64,000 nucleotides of DNA from Sphingomonas hankookensis (GCF_001619955.1 NZ_LQQO01000021.1:57438-121437), one strand, 5' to 3'. Shown: positions 8,758-25,590, counted from the stretch's first letter. Notes: generated by a model from the letters alone, not told the origin. Program-made: numbers and translations.

Positions 8758-10028
8758 ATGACACCGGCGTGATCGACCAGTTCCTGGCGGTCTTCATCCA
8801 ATATATCGACAGTGGCTTTGGCCTGCTGGGCGGCGAGGTGGGGTTCCTGTCATCGACCCTGATCGTGATCGACGTCACGCTGGCGGCCTTGTTCTGGGCT
8901 TGGGGCACGGACGAGGATGTCCTGCAGCGTCTGATCAAGAAGACGCTCTATATCGGCACTTTCGCATTCATCATCGGCAACTTCTCGAACCTCGCCGGGA
9001 TCATGCTCCAGAGCTTTGCCGGTCTCGGCCTCCAGGCCAGCGGCAGCGGCATGGCGATTGGCGATTTCATGCGCCCCGGTGTCGTCGCCGCCACCGGGCT
9101 TGATGCCGGACAGCCTCTGATCGATGCGACCGCAGACCTCGTCGGACCGGTAGGGCTCTTCACAAACTTCGTGCAGATCCTCATCCTGCTGATTGCCTGG
9201 GTGATCGTCGTAATCGCCTTCTTCGTGCTGGCAATCCAGGTCTTCGTCACGATCATCGAGTTCAAGCTGGTCACGCTTGCAGGCTTCGTCCTGCTACCGT
9301 TTGCCTTCTTTGGACGCACCGCCTTCATGGCAGAGCGCGTTCTTGGGCATATCATTTCGTCGGGGATCAAGGTCCTCGTGCTGGCCGTCATCACCGGCAT
9401 CGGCACCACTCTTTTTGCGCAGTTCATCAACGCCGGGCTTGGCGCCGAACCTGACATCCAGCAGGTCATGGCCATTGCTCTGGCTGCATTGACACTGCTC
9501 GGCCTCGGCATTTTTGGTCCCAGCATCGCTAACGGCATCGTTGCCGGTGGCCCGCAGCTCGGCGCAGGCGCGGCGGCAGGAACGGTGATTGCTGCAGGTG
9601 CTACATTGGCTGGTGGTATCGCGGGCGCCAAGCTTGCTGCGGGTGCCGCCGGATCGGCCATGGCAGGAGCTGCCACTGGAGGCGCTCGCGCCGCGGGTGG
9701 TGCCTCGCGCGCCTACGCAGCAGGCGCCGCCGGCAAGACTGGCGGCGCCGCAGCGGCATCGGGTTTTGCCAACGTCGCGAAATCGGCCGCCGACGCTGCA
9801 ACCTCGCCGCTCAAGCGCGCAGCCAATAGCCTCAAGGCCAACTATGCCTCGGCGAAGGCTGACGCTCCCAAAGACGGAACAGCGACGCCTGACGGTCCAC
9901 CGGCTTGGGCAACAGCAATGCGGCGCCGGCAGACCATGGGCCAAGGCGCCTCCATTGCCACGCACACGCTGAAGGGCGGCGACAGCCATGGCAGCGGCTC
10001 AGGCCCCGACATCACCGACAAGAGCTGA
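8754..10028 (+). CDS. trbL: TrbL, polytopic T4SS channel protein (VirB6 family)
   Basis: 424 aa from ATG 8754 (4-nt overlap with trbK). At least six hydrophobic segments lie between residues ~30 and 290, followed by a long Ala/Gly-rich, then polar, C-terminal tail that is normal for TrbL. Proteins of this group form part of the inner-membrane channel through which DNA passes. The tail is repetitive (AAGAAG-type stretches) and poorly conserved in the family. Gene order trbJ-trbK-trbL-trbF supports the call. Confidence 0.94.
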   Translation: MNDTGVIDQFLAVFIQYIDSGFGLLGGEVGFLSSTLIVIDVTLAALFWAWGTDEDVLQRLIKKTLYIGTFAFIIGNFSNLAGIMLQSFAGLGLQASGSGMAIGDFMRPGVVAATGLDAGQPLIDATADLVGPVGLFTNFVQILILLIAWVIVVIAFFVLAIQVFVTIIEFKLVTLAGFVLLPFAFFGRTAFMAERVLGHIISSGIKVLVLAVITGIGTTLFAQFINAGLGAEPDIQQVMAIALAALTLLGLGIFGPSIANGIVAGGPQLGAGAAAGTVIAAGATLAGGIAGAKLAAGAAGSAMAGAATGGARAAGGASRAYAAGAAGKTGGAAAASGFANVAKSAADAATSPLKRAANSLKANYASAKADAPKDGTATPDGPPAWATAMRRRQTMGQGASIATHTLKGGDSHGSGSGPDITDKS

Positions 10029-10050
10029 AATCATCCACGAGGACATCACC

Positions 10051-10734
10051 ATGTTTCGACGTCCATCCATCCGCTACGGGGCAAGTCCCGAACCCGTCAC
10101 TCCCTATCAGCGCGCAGCGCAGGTGTGGGACGATCGTATTGGCTCCGCACGCGTCCAGGCGAAAAACTGGCGCCTGGCATTCTTTGGCTGCCTTGCGCTT
10201 TCGGGTGGACTTGCGGGAAGTCTGGTCTGGCAATCCGCACGCGGCACAATCACCCCATGGGTGGTCGAAGTCGACAAGTTGGGACAGGCTCAGGCCATTG
10301 CTCCGGCAGACGCCGATTTTCGTCCAACTGATCCTCAAATGGCTTTTCACCTCGCCCGTTTCATCGAGCAGGTGCGCTCCATTCCGGCCGATCCCATTGT
10401 GTTGCGGCAGGACTGGCTCAGAGCCTACGACTTCACCACTGACCGCGGCGCACAGGCGCTCAACGACTATGCGCGTGGCAACGATCCTTTCGCCCAAGTC
10501 GGCAAGGTGCAGGTCGCAGTGGATGTCTCAAGCGTCATCCGTGCCTCGAACGACAGCTTCCGCGTCGCATGGACCGAGAGGCGCTATCAAGACGGGGCGC
10601 TGATCGAAACCACACGTTGGTCCGCCATTCTAACCACGGTCGTGCAGCCGCCACGAACACCTGACGCGCTGCGCAAGAATCCGCTCGGCCTGTTTGTCAA
10701 CGCCATCAACTGGTCAAAGGAGCTTAGCCAATGA
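10051..10734 (+). CDS. trbF: TrbF, VirB8-like T4SS scaffold protein
   Basis: 227 aa from ATG 10051. A cytoplasmic N-terminus (YGASPEPVTPYQRAAQVWDD) is followed by a single transmembrane helix (about residues 42-62) and a periplasmic domain ending in NPLGLFVNAINWSKEL, a strong TrbF signature. VirB8-like proteins nucleate assembly of the channel. The ATG gives the standard length; the frame extends upstream into trbL, but there is no better start there. It overlaps trbG by 4 nt. Confidence 0.95.
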   Translation: MFRRPSIRYGASPEPVTPYQRAAQVWDDRIGSARVQAKNWRLAFFGCLALSGGLAGSLVWQSARGTITPWVVEVDKLGQAQAIAPADADFRPTDPQMAFHLARFIEQVRSIPADPIVLRQDWLRAYDFTTDRGAQALNDYARGNDPFAQVGKVQVAVDVSSVIRASNDSFRVAWTERRYQDGALIETTRWSAILTTVVQPPRTPDALRKNPLGLFVNAINWSKELSQ

Positions 10735-11642
10735 TCCCCCATTCACGCGCGCTGCGCCTGTCGCTTCTGTTGTCGGTAACCGCTCTCGGAAACATCCCTG
10801 TCCCTGTCATTGCCAGCGGGGCACCCGTTCGAGCTTTTGCGCAGACGCCGCCGCCCACTGCCGAACCTGCAGACCCGCGAACACGTATCGGTCGCGCAAA
10901 CGCTGCGGCGCGCGTGCAGCCGGAGCGGACAAGCTATTTCAATGCGATCCAGCAATATGCCTATGCTGAAGGCGCGCTGTTCCAGATCTACACCTCACCG
11001 GGGCATGTCACGAATATCATGCTTCAAGAAGGCGAGGAGCTTGTGGGGCCGGGGCCGGTAGCATCGGGCGATACAGTCCGCTGGATCATCGGAGATACAG
11101 TGAGCGGCACCGGCCTTACGCGCCGCGTCCACATTTTGGTGAAGCCAACGCGGGCCGATATCAGCACCAATCTGGTCATCAACACCAATCGTCGTACCTA
11201 TCACCTCGAACTGAGCGCCACGACGTCCACCTATATGGCAGCCGTCTCCTGGACCTATCCGCAGGATGCCCTCATTGCTCTGCGCAGCGCTGAGGCCGAA
11301 GCCGAACGCAGCGCCCCGGTTGCGGCAGGAATCGACTTTTCAGCGCTTAGCTTTGACTACCGCATGTCTGGTGACCGGCCGCAATGGCGACCATTGCGGG
11401 TCTTTGATGACGGACGCCAGGTCTTCATCGAGTTCCCCGCGAGCATCGCCAACGGTGATATGCCACCCCTCTTCGTAATCGGCGCAGACGGTTCGGCGGA
11501 ACTCGTCAACTATCGGGTGCGAGGGCGCTACATGGTCGTAGACCGGCTATTCGATAAAGCCGAGCTGCGGCTCGGTGCCGGCCGCAACGCACGTCAGGTT
11601 CGCATCGTACGCGAAATTCCCCGCAGCAGGGGGCGGGCATGA
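10731..11642 (+). CDS. trbG: TrbG, VirB9-like outer-membrane-complex protein
   Basis: 303 aa with an N-terminal signal sequence (hydrophobic core at residues ~8-25). The N-terminal VirB9 domain shows AIQQYAYAEGALFQIYTSPGHVTNI-type sequence, and the C-terminal beta-rich domain includes PLRVFDDGRQVFIEF and VNYRVRGRYMVVDRLF. TrbG combines with TrbI to build the periplasm-spanning core complex. Full length, 4-nt overlaps on both sides. Confidence 0.95.
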   Translation: MIPHSRALRLSLLLSVTALGNIPVPVIASGAPVRAFAQTPPPTAEPADPRTRIGRANAAARVQPERTSYFNAIQQYAYAEGALFQIYTSPGHVTNIMLQEGEELVGPGPVASGDTVRWIIGDTVSGTGLTRRVHILVKPTRADISTNLVINTNRRTYHLELSATTSTYMAAVSWTYPQDALIALRSAEAEAERSAPVAAGIDFSALSFDYRMSGDRPQWRPLRVFDDGRQVFIEFPASIANGDMPPLFVIGADGSAELVNYRVRGRYMVVDRLFDKAELRLGAGRNARQVRIVREIPRSRGRA

Positions 11643-12922
11643 TCACATCCTCCCAGGTTCATCATCAGCCATCTGCCGACGAGCTGCTCAAGGATTTGCA
11701 TGAAAAGCCGGAAGCAGAAGCCCCAATGGCGCCGACCAGCCCCGACGGCTTTCGCCTTGGCGGAGAGCCGCCACGCGTAATGCGGCTATCGCGAAAGGCT
11801 CTTGCCACGCTCGGCGTGGCTGCCAGCGTCGCCATTGGCGGTTCGCTCATCTATGCCCTTCAGCCCAAGTCGCCTGTACCGCCAGAAAACCTCTTCGATA
11901 CAAACAGCCGGAACCGCGCTGATCAGGTGACCGGCGCGCCAGCCAACTATAGCGATGTCCCCAAACTAGGGCCTCCGCTACCAGGTGATCTGGGAAGGCC
12001 AATCGTCGCTGCACAACAGGGTGGTCAAAATGTCCCGATTCCCCCAATCGGACCGCCAGCTAATGACACAGCAACGTCCGATCCAAGGCAGATAGCTGCG
12101 GAGCAATCGCGGGAACGGGCCGCGCAGGAGCGCGACAGCGCGCGCACGAGTCAGCTGTTTCTGGCAGGGGGAACACGGGAAAACGAGAATCGAGCCGATG
12201 CGGCGCCTAACGCAATACCTGCGATTGCCAATTCCGCCGGTGAGGCGGCTCAGGCCGCTCCTGCCTCACCGTCGACCAGTCGCCGTTCATTTTTGGAGCG
12301 AAGGGCGGATCGTAGGACAGAGAGCCCCGAGCGCATTATGCGGCTTGGGTCTCCCAACGTCGTGCAGGCAGGAAGCATCATTCCCGCTGCGTTGATCACG
12401 GGAATTCGCTCGGATCTCCCTGGCCAGATCACGGCGCAGGTCACGCAGAATGTCTATGACAGCCCCACCGGACGCATCCTGCTGATTCCGCAAGGGGCGC
12501 GTCTGATCGGCGAGTACGACAGCGACGTTGCGTCCGGGCAAAACCGCGTACTGCTGGCCTGGGACAGGCTCATCCTCCCGGGTGGGCACTCGATCCTGCT
12601 CGACCGGCTTCCCGGTGCAGATGTCGCAGGTATGGCCGGCCTTCAGGATCGCACCAACTTCCACTGGGGCAACATGCTTAAGGCTGCCCTGATCTCAACA
12701 CTGCTCGGCGCGGGCACGGAACTGGTCGCCAGTGATGAGAGCGATCTCGTCCGGGCACTGCGCTACGGCACACAGGATACCGTTAGCCAGACGGGGCGGC
12801 AGGTGGTGCAGCGGCAGCTCAATGTTCCACCCACCCTTACCGTGCGTCCGGGGTTTGCTCTCCGGATCATTGTCACGCGTGACCTGATCCTTGAGCCCTT
12901 TCAGACAGGAGAAGCGCGATGA
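11639..12922 (+). CDS. trbI: TrbI, VirB10-like T4SS core-complex protein
   Basis: 427 aa. A cytoplasmic N-terminus, a transmembrane helix at about residues 57-76 and a long Pro-rich periplasmic linker are followed by the conserved C-terminal barrel domain. In that domain SIIPAALITGIRSDLPG, ARLIGEYDSDVASGQNRVL and GFALRIIVTRDL are the usual VirB10/TrbI motifs. The protein spans the cell envelope and couples inner-membrane ATP use to outer-membrane gating. It overlaps trbG and the DUF2274 gene by 4 nt each. Confidence 0.95.
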   Translation: MITSSQVHHQPSADELLKDLHEKPEAEAPMAPTSPDGFRLGGEPPRVMRLSRKALATLGVAASVAIGGSLIYALQPKSPVPPENLFDTNSRNRADQVTGAPANYSDVPKLGPPLPGDLGRPIVAAQQGGQNVPIPPIGPPANDTATSDPRQIAAEQSRERAAQERDSARTSQLFLAGGTRENENRADAAPNAIPAIANSAGEAAQAAPASPSTSRRSFLERRADRRTESPERIMRLGSPNVVQAGSIIPAALITGIRSDLPGQITAQVTQNVYDSPTGRILLIPQGARLIGEYDSDVASGQNRVLLAWDRLILPGGHSILLDRLPGADVAGMAGLQDRTNFHWGNMLKAALISTLLGAGTELVASDESDLVRALRYGTQDTVSQTGRQVVQRQLNVPPTLTVRPGFALRIIVTRDLILEPFQTGEAR

Positions 12923-13146
12923 CCCGGCTCAAACTGACCGATCTTGCCGACGAAAAGCCTGTACGTCTGACACTCGAACTGCCAGCGCGGCTGCACCGGG
13001 ATCTTACCGCCTATGCCCTTGCGGTGAACGGGGGCGATCCGAAGGGGGCGCCCACGGTCGAAAGGCTTGTCCCGCCCATGCTGGAGCGATTTATTGCCAC
13101 CGACCGGGGCTTCGCCAAAGGGCGTCGAAATTCTCAGGCGGGGTAG
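12919..13146 (+). CDS. DUF2274 protein, last gene of the trb operon
   Basis: 75 aa. The pattern KPVRLTLELPARLHRDLTAY followed by a VERLVPPMLERFIATDRGF ending is characteristic of DUF2274, a small ribbon-helix-helix-like family that regularly follows trbI. Its role is unknown; by analogy with CopG folds it may bind DNA and regulate transfer genes. It overlaps trbI by 4 nt and its 3' end overlaps the convergent lysR-type gene by 13 nt. Confidence 0.88.
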   Translation: MTRLKLTDLADEKPVRLTLELPARLHRDLTAYALAVNGGDPKGAPTVERLVPPMLERFIATDRGFAKGRRNSQAG

Positions 13147-14030
13147 CGCTCGTTGATGAGCGTGAAGAAGCGTTGCAGCGCGGGATTTTCATTGTCCTCG
13201 CGCCAGTAGACCGAAAACTCCAGGCGGGCCGTTCCACCTTGATCATGGATTTCCCGGAAATTGAGCCCGGGCCATGTCACGCCCTGTGAAGCTTCGGTCG
13301 CGATCGTGATGAAACGCCCGACCGACACGATGCTGAGGACGCTTTCCAGGCTTGTATCCTGGACAATGATATTGGGGCGGTAGCCTTGCTCGGTCAGGCG
13401 CGCGGCCAGCAGGTTTGAAATGATAGGGCCAACCCCACTGCCGGGGACGACAAACACTTCGCGCCGCAGGTCAGACCAATAGATGCGTTCGTTCTGCAAC
13501 AAGCGATGACCGTCGAGCAGAGTCACCATCAGACGATCCGACCAGACCCGTCGCGACCGTATCCCCGCCTCTTCCATACCTGTCGGAGCCACCGCGACAT
13601 CGATCGTCCGGGCTTGCAAGCGATGGAGCAGGCGCTCGGGACCAGCTTCGACGCCATCGAATTGAACGTCGGGAAACCGCACCAGGTAATCCGAGAAGGT
13701 CTGCTTGAGGTTTCCGGCCATCAGGGACGAACTGTAGCCAACCGCGAGCCGACCTTGTTCGCCGTAACTGACCGCCCGCGCAGTGGTTTGCAGATTGTCG
13801 ATATCGGTGATGATACGCCGGGCGGATTCGATGAATACCTTGCCCATTTCGGTCGGCTCAGCGCCGCGCGTAGACCGAGTGAAGAGCTTGATTCCCAGCT
13901 GATCCTCAAGCTGCGTTACCCGTTGGCTGAGCGTCGCCTGTCGCATGTTGAGCGCCGCCGCAGCCCGGGACAAACTGCTCATGTCTGCCGTCAGCACTGC
14001 GTAGCGCAGCTGCCGAACCTCGATCGTCAT
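13134..14030 (-). CDS. LysR-family transcriptional regulator
   Basis: 298 aa. The N-terminal winged HTH (residues ~4-63) has the classic LysR pattern: LRYAVLTADMSSLSRAAAALN, LSQRVTQLEDQLGIKLFTRS. The C-terminal part is a substrate-binding-protein-like effector domain. It is convergent with the trb operon. LysR genes at exactly this place, after trbI-DUF2274, are common in Tn4371-like elements, so control of transfer or of nearby cargo is plausible but inferred. The effector is unknown. The 200-bp region upstream presumably holds its promoter and possible self-binding site. Confidence 0.93.
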   Translation of the reverse strand: MTIEVRQLRYAVLTADMSSLSRAAAALNMRQATLSQRVTQLEDQLGIKLFTRSTRGAEPTEMGKVFIESARRIITDIDNLQTTARAVSYGEQGRLAVGYSSSLMAGNLKQTFSDYLVRFPDVQFDGVEAGPERLLHRLQARTIDVAVAPTGMEEAGIRSRRVWSDRLMVTLLDGHRLLQNERIYWSDLRREVFVVPGSGVGPIISNLLAARLTEQGYRPNIIVQDTSLESVLSIVSVGRFITIATEASQGVTWPGLNFREIHDQGGTARLEFSVYWREDNENPALQRFFTLINERYPA

Positions 14031-14166
14031 GCATCCGCCCCCAAACTCGCTCCCTTATGCCAATTGAGCCAAGTTCAGCATTCGTGTTCAATGAAAAAAT
14101 TCATCATCAGCAATGTAGTGCATTGAAACGAGAACTTAAGCACAGATTTTACAGTTCAGAGAGCTG

Positions 14167-14201
14167 CCCAGATATCTCTCCAATTTGGAGAAATATCTGG
14201 G
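14167..14201 (-). terminator. Strong stem-loop downstream of the DUF499 gene
   Basis: An inverted repeat with CCCAGATAT at 14167-14175 and ATATCTGGG at 14193-14201, continued after one mismatch by TCTCC/GGAGA, gives about 15 paired bases around a short AAT-rich loop. It lies ~30 bp after the stop of the minus-strand DUF499 gene and upstream of the minus-strand lysR gene. There is no clear T-run, so it may be a weak or bidirectional terminator, or a cis element of another kind. Confidence 0.5.
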
Positions 14202-14228
14202 CCACACTGTAAGAAATTCGAGCTTGCG

Positions 14229-17522
<3,294 letters not shown>

Positions 17523-17533
17523 GGTCGTTCCCT

Positions 17534-20332
17534 TTAGACGTCGAAGCGCATCTGGCCGTCACGGCGGGTGTCGTGGACAGCGGCTGCCTGGCGGGTAAGC
17601 TCGGTCCAATCGGCGATAAGCCCGTTATAGGCCGTCGCTTCCTTGGCATCCTTTCGCTTGTTGGCGCAGATGTCGTAGAGACAATACGCCAGATCCTTGA
17701 TCGCCTCTGCCTGGGTGCTGAGCTTCTTGAGCAGCACGGCGGTGTCGTGCGAGATGCCGTCCTTCTCATGCAATCGGACAAGGTGCTGGAGGCACTCCCA
17801 CACCGTCAGGTGACGGTCCTCCTCGGGATCCCAATCTTCATCAAGTTCATCGCGCGCAAGGATGCGAACCTTACCGGCCGCGCTTTCGACGATCCCGGCG
17901 TGCTTGACGCTCTCGACGGAAATGCCGCGCGCGCGGGCAAGATTGTCGGCTGCACCATAATCGCCTTTGGCATTCCCGTGCTGCTCGAACCAAGTGATGG
18001 CGAACCGCGTGTCAGGGTCAAATTCACCCTGAATGCCGCCAAGATATTCATCGAGTTCTTGATTGATGAGTTGCAGTGCAGTCTTGACGGCCATTGGGCT
18101 ATCGTCGGATTCCAAGACAGCTTTATACCGTGAGAACACGCCCATGCCTGGCCCAATTGCTGACTGTGGCATGTCAGCAGGGGCGATGTTGGCTGCCTGA
18201 AGCTCTGAGATCGCCGAAGGCAGTTCGCGCTTTAGGGCACGAATAAACTCAGCACGGGTAATGATCTCAGCCGATTCCTCTTTTTTTCGACACACGAGCA
18301 CAACAGAGTTCGCGAGTGCATTGGTGCCGGAGGCGATCATTCGGTTCGCCATTTCGGTACGCATGGGCCAGGTCCCGACTACCGCATAACCTGCGGAAAC
18401 AACGGCTTGGAGGAAGGTCGCCCAGCCAGTTGAACTAATCCCATCCTTGGCTACTTCGCTTTGCTTGAAGGCATAATAGATTGTGGCAGGGAAGAGATCC
18501 GACGATTGAGAGGCCATGTTCGCAATCGCCCGGCTCATGCCATCGAGGAAAAATGCTTCGGCCGCATCTTTTCCCCCATGACGATATGGCGTCGCCACCA
18601 ATTCCTCGGCCTTTGGAGTTGCAAGAACTCCGAAAATTTCAGGGTATATCGGGCGGAGTGCTGGTTTCAGCCAACAAAAGAAGAAATCGGACAGATCTGC
18701 ATAGCCGATGTTGTCATAGTACGGTGGGTCGGTGGAAATGACTGCACCAACTGGATAGGTGACCGTCTGAGCATCGTGGTTGCGTTCTACCCCGATTGCA
18801 GCAGGACTGAACCTTTCTATAACTTTTACGATGCTTCCAAGACTAGTGCGATAGTCTCCCGCTGCATCCGCAAAAGCATTGTTTTCACCGAAGTCCCACA
18901 TCATTGGGATTGCTTGCCTGCCGAACAGGTTCCGAACTTGTGTCTTCGAAGACTCCCAGCGGCAACATGAGTTTTGGATATCGGACAGGCGGCTAACGCC
19001 AAACCCGAGATACACACTCACTGCTTCAGCATATGCGACAGCACCTTTCCCACCGTCTCGAAGTGTTGCAGGGTCGTTACCAAACCCGGCAGCCCGGCCA
19101 TCGATTTCAGCCTGAACACGCGCTTCATGCACGAGTTCGCTAAATGTGTTCAGGGTGACAAGTTGGCGATCCGTAAAGAGATCTCCGAAGGTCGTCAGTC
19201 CATAATCTACAGTCCAGAAGTTTCGCGGATCATTGGGCAAGCTGGTTTCAGGCTCCCATTGAGCCTTTGCCTCAAATGCCAAATCCTCATGCTCTTGAGT
19301 TGGGGCAATATAAGCGCGGCTGCGCTTACCTTCAGCGACAATGGCAATCAGCGTTTGCCCCATCTGCCCAGATTTCCCCATTCGCTTCACGTATTCGGGG
19401 GTGATGGCAGTACCTGAAATAAGGCAACGAAAATTAGATCCTCGACCCGCTTTAGTCCCTTCGCTTGCCGTAGCAATCTCTGCCTTAGTGCCGCCAAATC
19501 GGACTCTATAAGTGATCGACTTAGTTGTCCTATCCACTAACGGCTCAATCCAAGTTTCGCTGCCTGACTTGCTGCTAAGCAGAAAACTTGACGCCAACGG
19601 AACCTGGACATCACTAAAAGCAGGGTCTGGGCTTGGAACGGTTCGCGCCCAAATCCAAGCTATAACCGTGGCCTTCCCGCCACCATATTCTTTAGAAAGC
19701 TTCACTTTCGGATACAGATGGCCAATACGCTCCCAGGCTTTATTGCGTATCCACTCACCGTAATACTTGACATCTTCGGCCAAGCCTTCGGCGTTCCGAT
19801 AGAACTGCCGGTCCTTCGCGCCTGGATGAATCGGTTCCTTGTCCTTGAACTTGGGCGGGATCTCGATCATCGCCTTGCCGATCATCACCGCGACCGGGTT
19901 CAGGTCGGAACCGTAGGCGGGCAGGCCGAGCCGCTGTGCTTCTAGCGGGATCGATCCGCCGCCCGAGAACGGATCATAGACCGGCGGAAGCTCGCCGCCG
20001 CAGCTCTTGCGTATCTCAGCCCGGGCCTCTTCCAGGACCTCTTCGTTGGTGGAATTTTCCCACTTCACCAGCTTCTCGATGATCGCGAACAACCGCTTGC
20101 GCTCGGCCTCCTGATCCTCGTGGGTAGGAAACTTGTCAGGGTGGCTCGACGGATCATCCACCAGCTGCGCGAACAGCACCGCGCGGCAGGCCGCAAGCGG
20201 CCGCCGCGCCCACCAAAGATGCAGCGTGGACGGGTGCCCGTGCCGGATCGATTTCTCACGCGCCGAGGCCTCGTTGATCGCCTCCAGCGGAATGGCGACC
20301 TCGATGAGCTTCTTCTTGTACGGGGTAGTCAT
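17534..20332 (-). CDS. DUF1156 DNA methyltransferase (defence operon)
   Basis: 932 aa. The N-terminus contains the DUF1156 signature (IPLEAINEASAREKSIRHGH, then STLHLWWARRPLAACRA). The SAM-binding motif I is VYDPFSGGGSIPLEA (~residues 118-132), and the catalytic motif DPPYYDNIGYADLSDFF lies near residue 535, as in N4-cytosine/N6-adenine DNA methyltransferases of the gamma/beta type. It probably marks host DNA so that the linked ATPase and helicase spare it. Its start overlaps the stop of the 283-aa unknown gene by 4 nt. The middle of the gene is clearly more AT-rich than the flanks, suggesting a mosaic or foreign origin. Confidence 0.92.
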   Translation of the reverse strand: MTTPYKKKLIEVAIPLEAINEASAREKSIRHGHPSTLHLWWARRPLAACRAVLFAQLVDDPSSHPDKFPTHEDQEAERKRLFAIIEKLVKWENSTNEEVLEEARAEIRKSCGGELPPVYDPFSGGGSIPLEAQRLGLPAYGSDLNPVAVMIGKAMIEIPPKFKDKEPIHPGAKDRQFYRNAEGLAEDVKYYGEWIRNKAWERIGHLYPKVKLSKEYGGGKATVIAWIWARTVPSPDPAFSDVQVPLASSFLLSSKSGSETWIEPLVDRTTKSITYRVRFGGTKAEIATASEGTKAGRGSNFRCLISGTAITPEYVKRMGKSGQMGQTLIAIVAEGKRSRAYIAPTQEHEDLAFEAKAQWEPETSLPNDPRNFWTVDYGLTTFGDLFTDRQLVTLNTFSELVHEARVQAEIDGRAAGFGNDPATLRDGGKGAVAYAEAVSVYLGFGVSRLSDIQNSCCRWESSKTQVRNLFGRQAIPMMWDFGENNAFADAAGDYRTSLGSIVKVIERFSPAAIGVERNHDAQTVTYPVGAVISTDPPYYDNIGYADLSDFFFCWLKPALRPIYPEIFGVLATPKAEELVATPYRHGGKDAAEAFFLDGMSRAIANMASQSSDLFPATIYYAFKQSEVAKDGISSTGWATFLQAVVSAGYAVVGTWPMRTEMANRMIASGTNALANSVVLVCRKKEESAEIITRAEFIRALKRELPSAISELQAANIAPADMPQSAIGPGMGVFSRYKAVLESDDSPMAVKTALQLINQELDEYLGGIQGEFDPDTRFAITWFEQHGNAKGDYGAADNLARARGISVESVKHAGIVESAAGKVRILARDELDEDWDPEEDRHLTVWECLQHLVRLHEKDGISHDTAVLLKKLSTQAEAIKDLAYCLYDICANKRKDAKEATAYNGLIADWTELTRQAAAVHDTRRDGQMRFDV

Positions 20333-21176
20333 GACGTTTCGACTTCTTTCTTATGTTCGCGAGGCTGCGCAATCACGAAGTCGACGCCAAGGCCGACGCG
20401 GACCACCTCTCGAAGAACCAAAATTTCTCTTGTGACTTTGCGGATGCGAGGATCCTCTTCCGCGCCGGCATCAGCCCCTTCAAGGGCTATTGGAAATCGA
20501 TCACGTATCGCATTTTCAGCACCTCGAAGCCCCTCTGGCACCAGCGGCCAAACCTTTTCCCGAACCTGCCCGACCGTCTCTTCCAGCGACTCATCGGAAT
20601 TCTGAGCCAGCCGCTCGGTCACCGCATTCGATATCGCCGCAAAGTCGGCTACCTTGACCTTTTTCGGCTCAGAACATCGCCAAGCGATCGTGGCCCCGGC
20701 AACATATGAAACCACGTGGCTTTTATCGTCAGGCAAGGGGCCAATCGCGCGAGGTGAGATCAACACGGAACTGGTGTGAACCTGTGCGAGAGCATAGGCA
20801 GCGTTGAACGCTGCGGAACTTTCGCACGTGGGTGACGCATAATAGACCGCGCCGGGGAATTTCGCTTCTAATTGCATAAGATGGGCATGCTGATCCGAGA
20901 GATCGCGACGCATAAGGGGCATCCGGAAGAACGGCGTTGAGAGCCCCGCCAGTCCCAACTGCGCGATTTCCCGTGCAGTATCCCGGACCATCAGCTCAGG
21001 CAGCTTGAACTGGAAGAACAGCGGTGAGCCCGGCATGTCGATCCGCACGTCGTAACCCAGCTTGGCTTCCTGGACGAGATTAGGGAAAACAGGCGCAGAT
21101 GCTGGCCCGCTGGCGCTCGACCGGATCAGGTTCTCCGTGAAAGCGTAGCCATAAGAGAACTCTGTAAAACCCAGCT

Positions 21177-21180
<4 letters not shown>
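20329..21180 (-). CDS. Unknown 283-aa component of the helicase/methylase/ATPase operon
   Basis: 283 aa, no family recognised. The sequence begins MKLGFTEFSYGYAFTENLI and has no signal peptide or membrane segment. There is an aromatic-rich region (PLFFQFKLPEL) and a Lys/Glu-rich tail. It overlaps the helicase gene upstream and the methyltransferase gene downstream by 4 nt each, so it is almost certainly co-translated and part of the same system. Candidates are an adaptor or a target-recognition subunit. Base composition is AT-richer than the conjugation genes. Confidence 0.75.
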
Positions 21181-24686
<3,506 letters not shown>

Positions 24687-24706
24687 TACCGTCCCCTGCC
24701 CACGTC

Positions 24707-25570
24707 CTAAAGCTGGAACTCGGCGCGTTCGAGCGCGACCAGCGTTTCCTTGCGATTCACATTGACGATATGCTGGCTTCGCGCACTGCGCTTCGCGGCA
24801 TCATCAAGCAAACCGAGCCTTTTCAATACATAAAATAGCATCGCATAGCGCACGGAAAGCACCGTTGTGTCGACTTCGAGGCCGTAGTCCTTGGCGACAA
24901 CTCGCTTCTGACTTTCGGTCAGCTCCGGGTGCGGACCGACAATCACATCGAAATAGTTGTTCCAGAGCCAGTCATGTTCGCCAGATTGGCCCGGCTCACC
25001 TTTCCCGCCAACCTCCAGGATCCGGGGAAGCAGGAAGTCCTTGAACTTGTTCTCGACGTGACAAAACCCTCGCACGTGCCAGCGAAAGCCATCGTACCCG
25101 AACGCGTGCGGTGTCATCCGCCGCCAGATCGGGTCGGGCCGGGCGCTGTTCATGGACTGGTAGAATACGTCGATCGACTGGTTCTCCCGTACCGCTTCGA
25201 GAACCCGTCGCAGGATAGCGATGTCGATTTCGCGCTTGGGCGTGAGCGCGACGTCAGCGCTCGGCATCGCTGCGATCCATGATTCGCTTGCCGGCAACAT
25301 CCCCTCAGCAACGGCCCTGAGCTGCGAGAGATACTTGTACGGGTCAGGATCGAGAAACCGCAGCACAAATGCCTCTGCCGCCACGTAGCGCTTGGCGCTT
25401 GCGTCGTAGAGCATGTTGCCTGGCGCACGCGCCTGATAAAGCGACAGATCCTTCGATGCTTGCGGCGTCGAGACACCGAAGCATTCGATGATATCGGCGC
25501 GGTTGATCGTGCCCTCCCAGAACAGGCGGAACTCGATAAACTCCAGTCGTTGCTCGACACCCCAGCGCAC
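24707..25570 (-). CDS. WYL-domain regulator of the BrxR/CapW type
   Basis: 287 aa. An N-terminal winged helix (EQRLEFIEFRLFWEGTINRADI, then FGVSTPQASKDLSLY) is followed by a WYL domain (RRMTPHAFGYDGFRWHVRGFC, then DFLLPRIL) and a C-terminal WCX-like extension. This three-part plan is that of BrxR/CapW/DndR-type repressors, which sit beside and control phage-defence operons. It is the first gene of the minus-strand helicase-methylase-ATPase operon and stands divergent to the CBASS operon, with an inverted-repeat operator between. Ligand sensing through the WYL domain is known for the family; which signal applies here is unknown. Confidence 0.88.
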   Translation of the reverse strand: MRWGVEQRLEFIEFRLFWEGTINRADIIECFGVSTPQASKDLSLYQARAPGNMLYDASAKRYVAAEAFVLRFLDPDPYKYLSQLRAVAEGMLPASESWIAAMPSADVALTPKREIDIAILRRVLEAVRENQSIDVFYQSMNSARPDPIWRRMTPHAFGYDGFRWHVRGFCHVENKFKDFLLPRILEVGGKGEPGQSGEHDWLWNNYFDVIVGPHPELTESQKRVVAKDYGLEVDTTVLSVRYAMLFYVLKRLGLLDDAAKRSARSQHIVNVNRKETLVALERAEFQL

Positions 25571-25590
25571 GTTGGCGACTCTCCATCAGT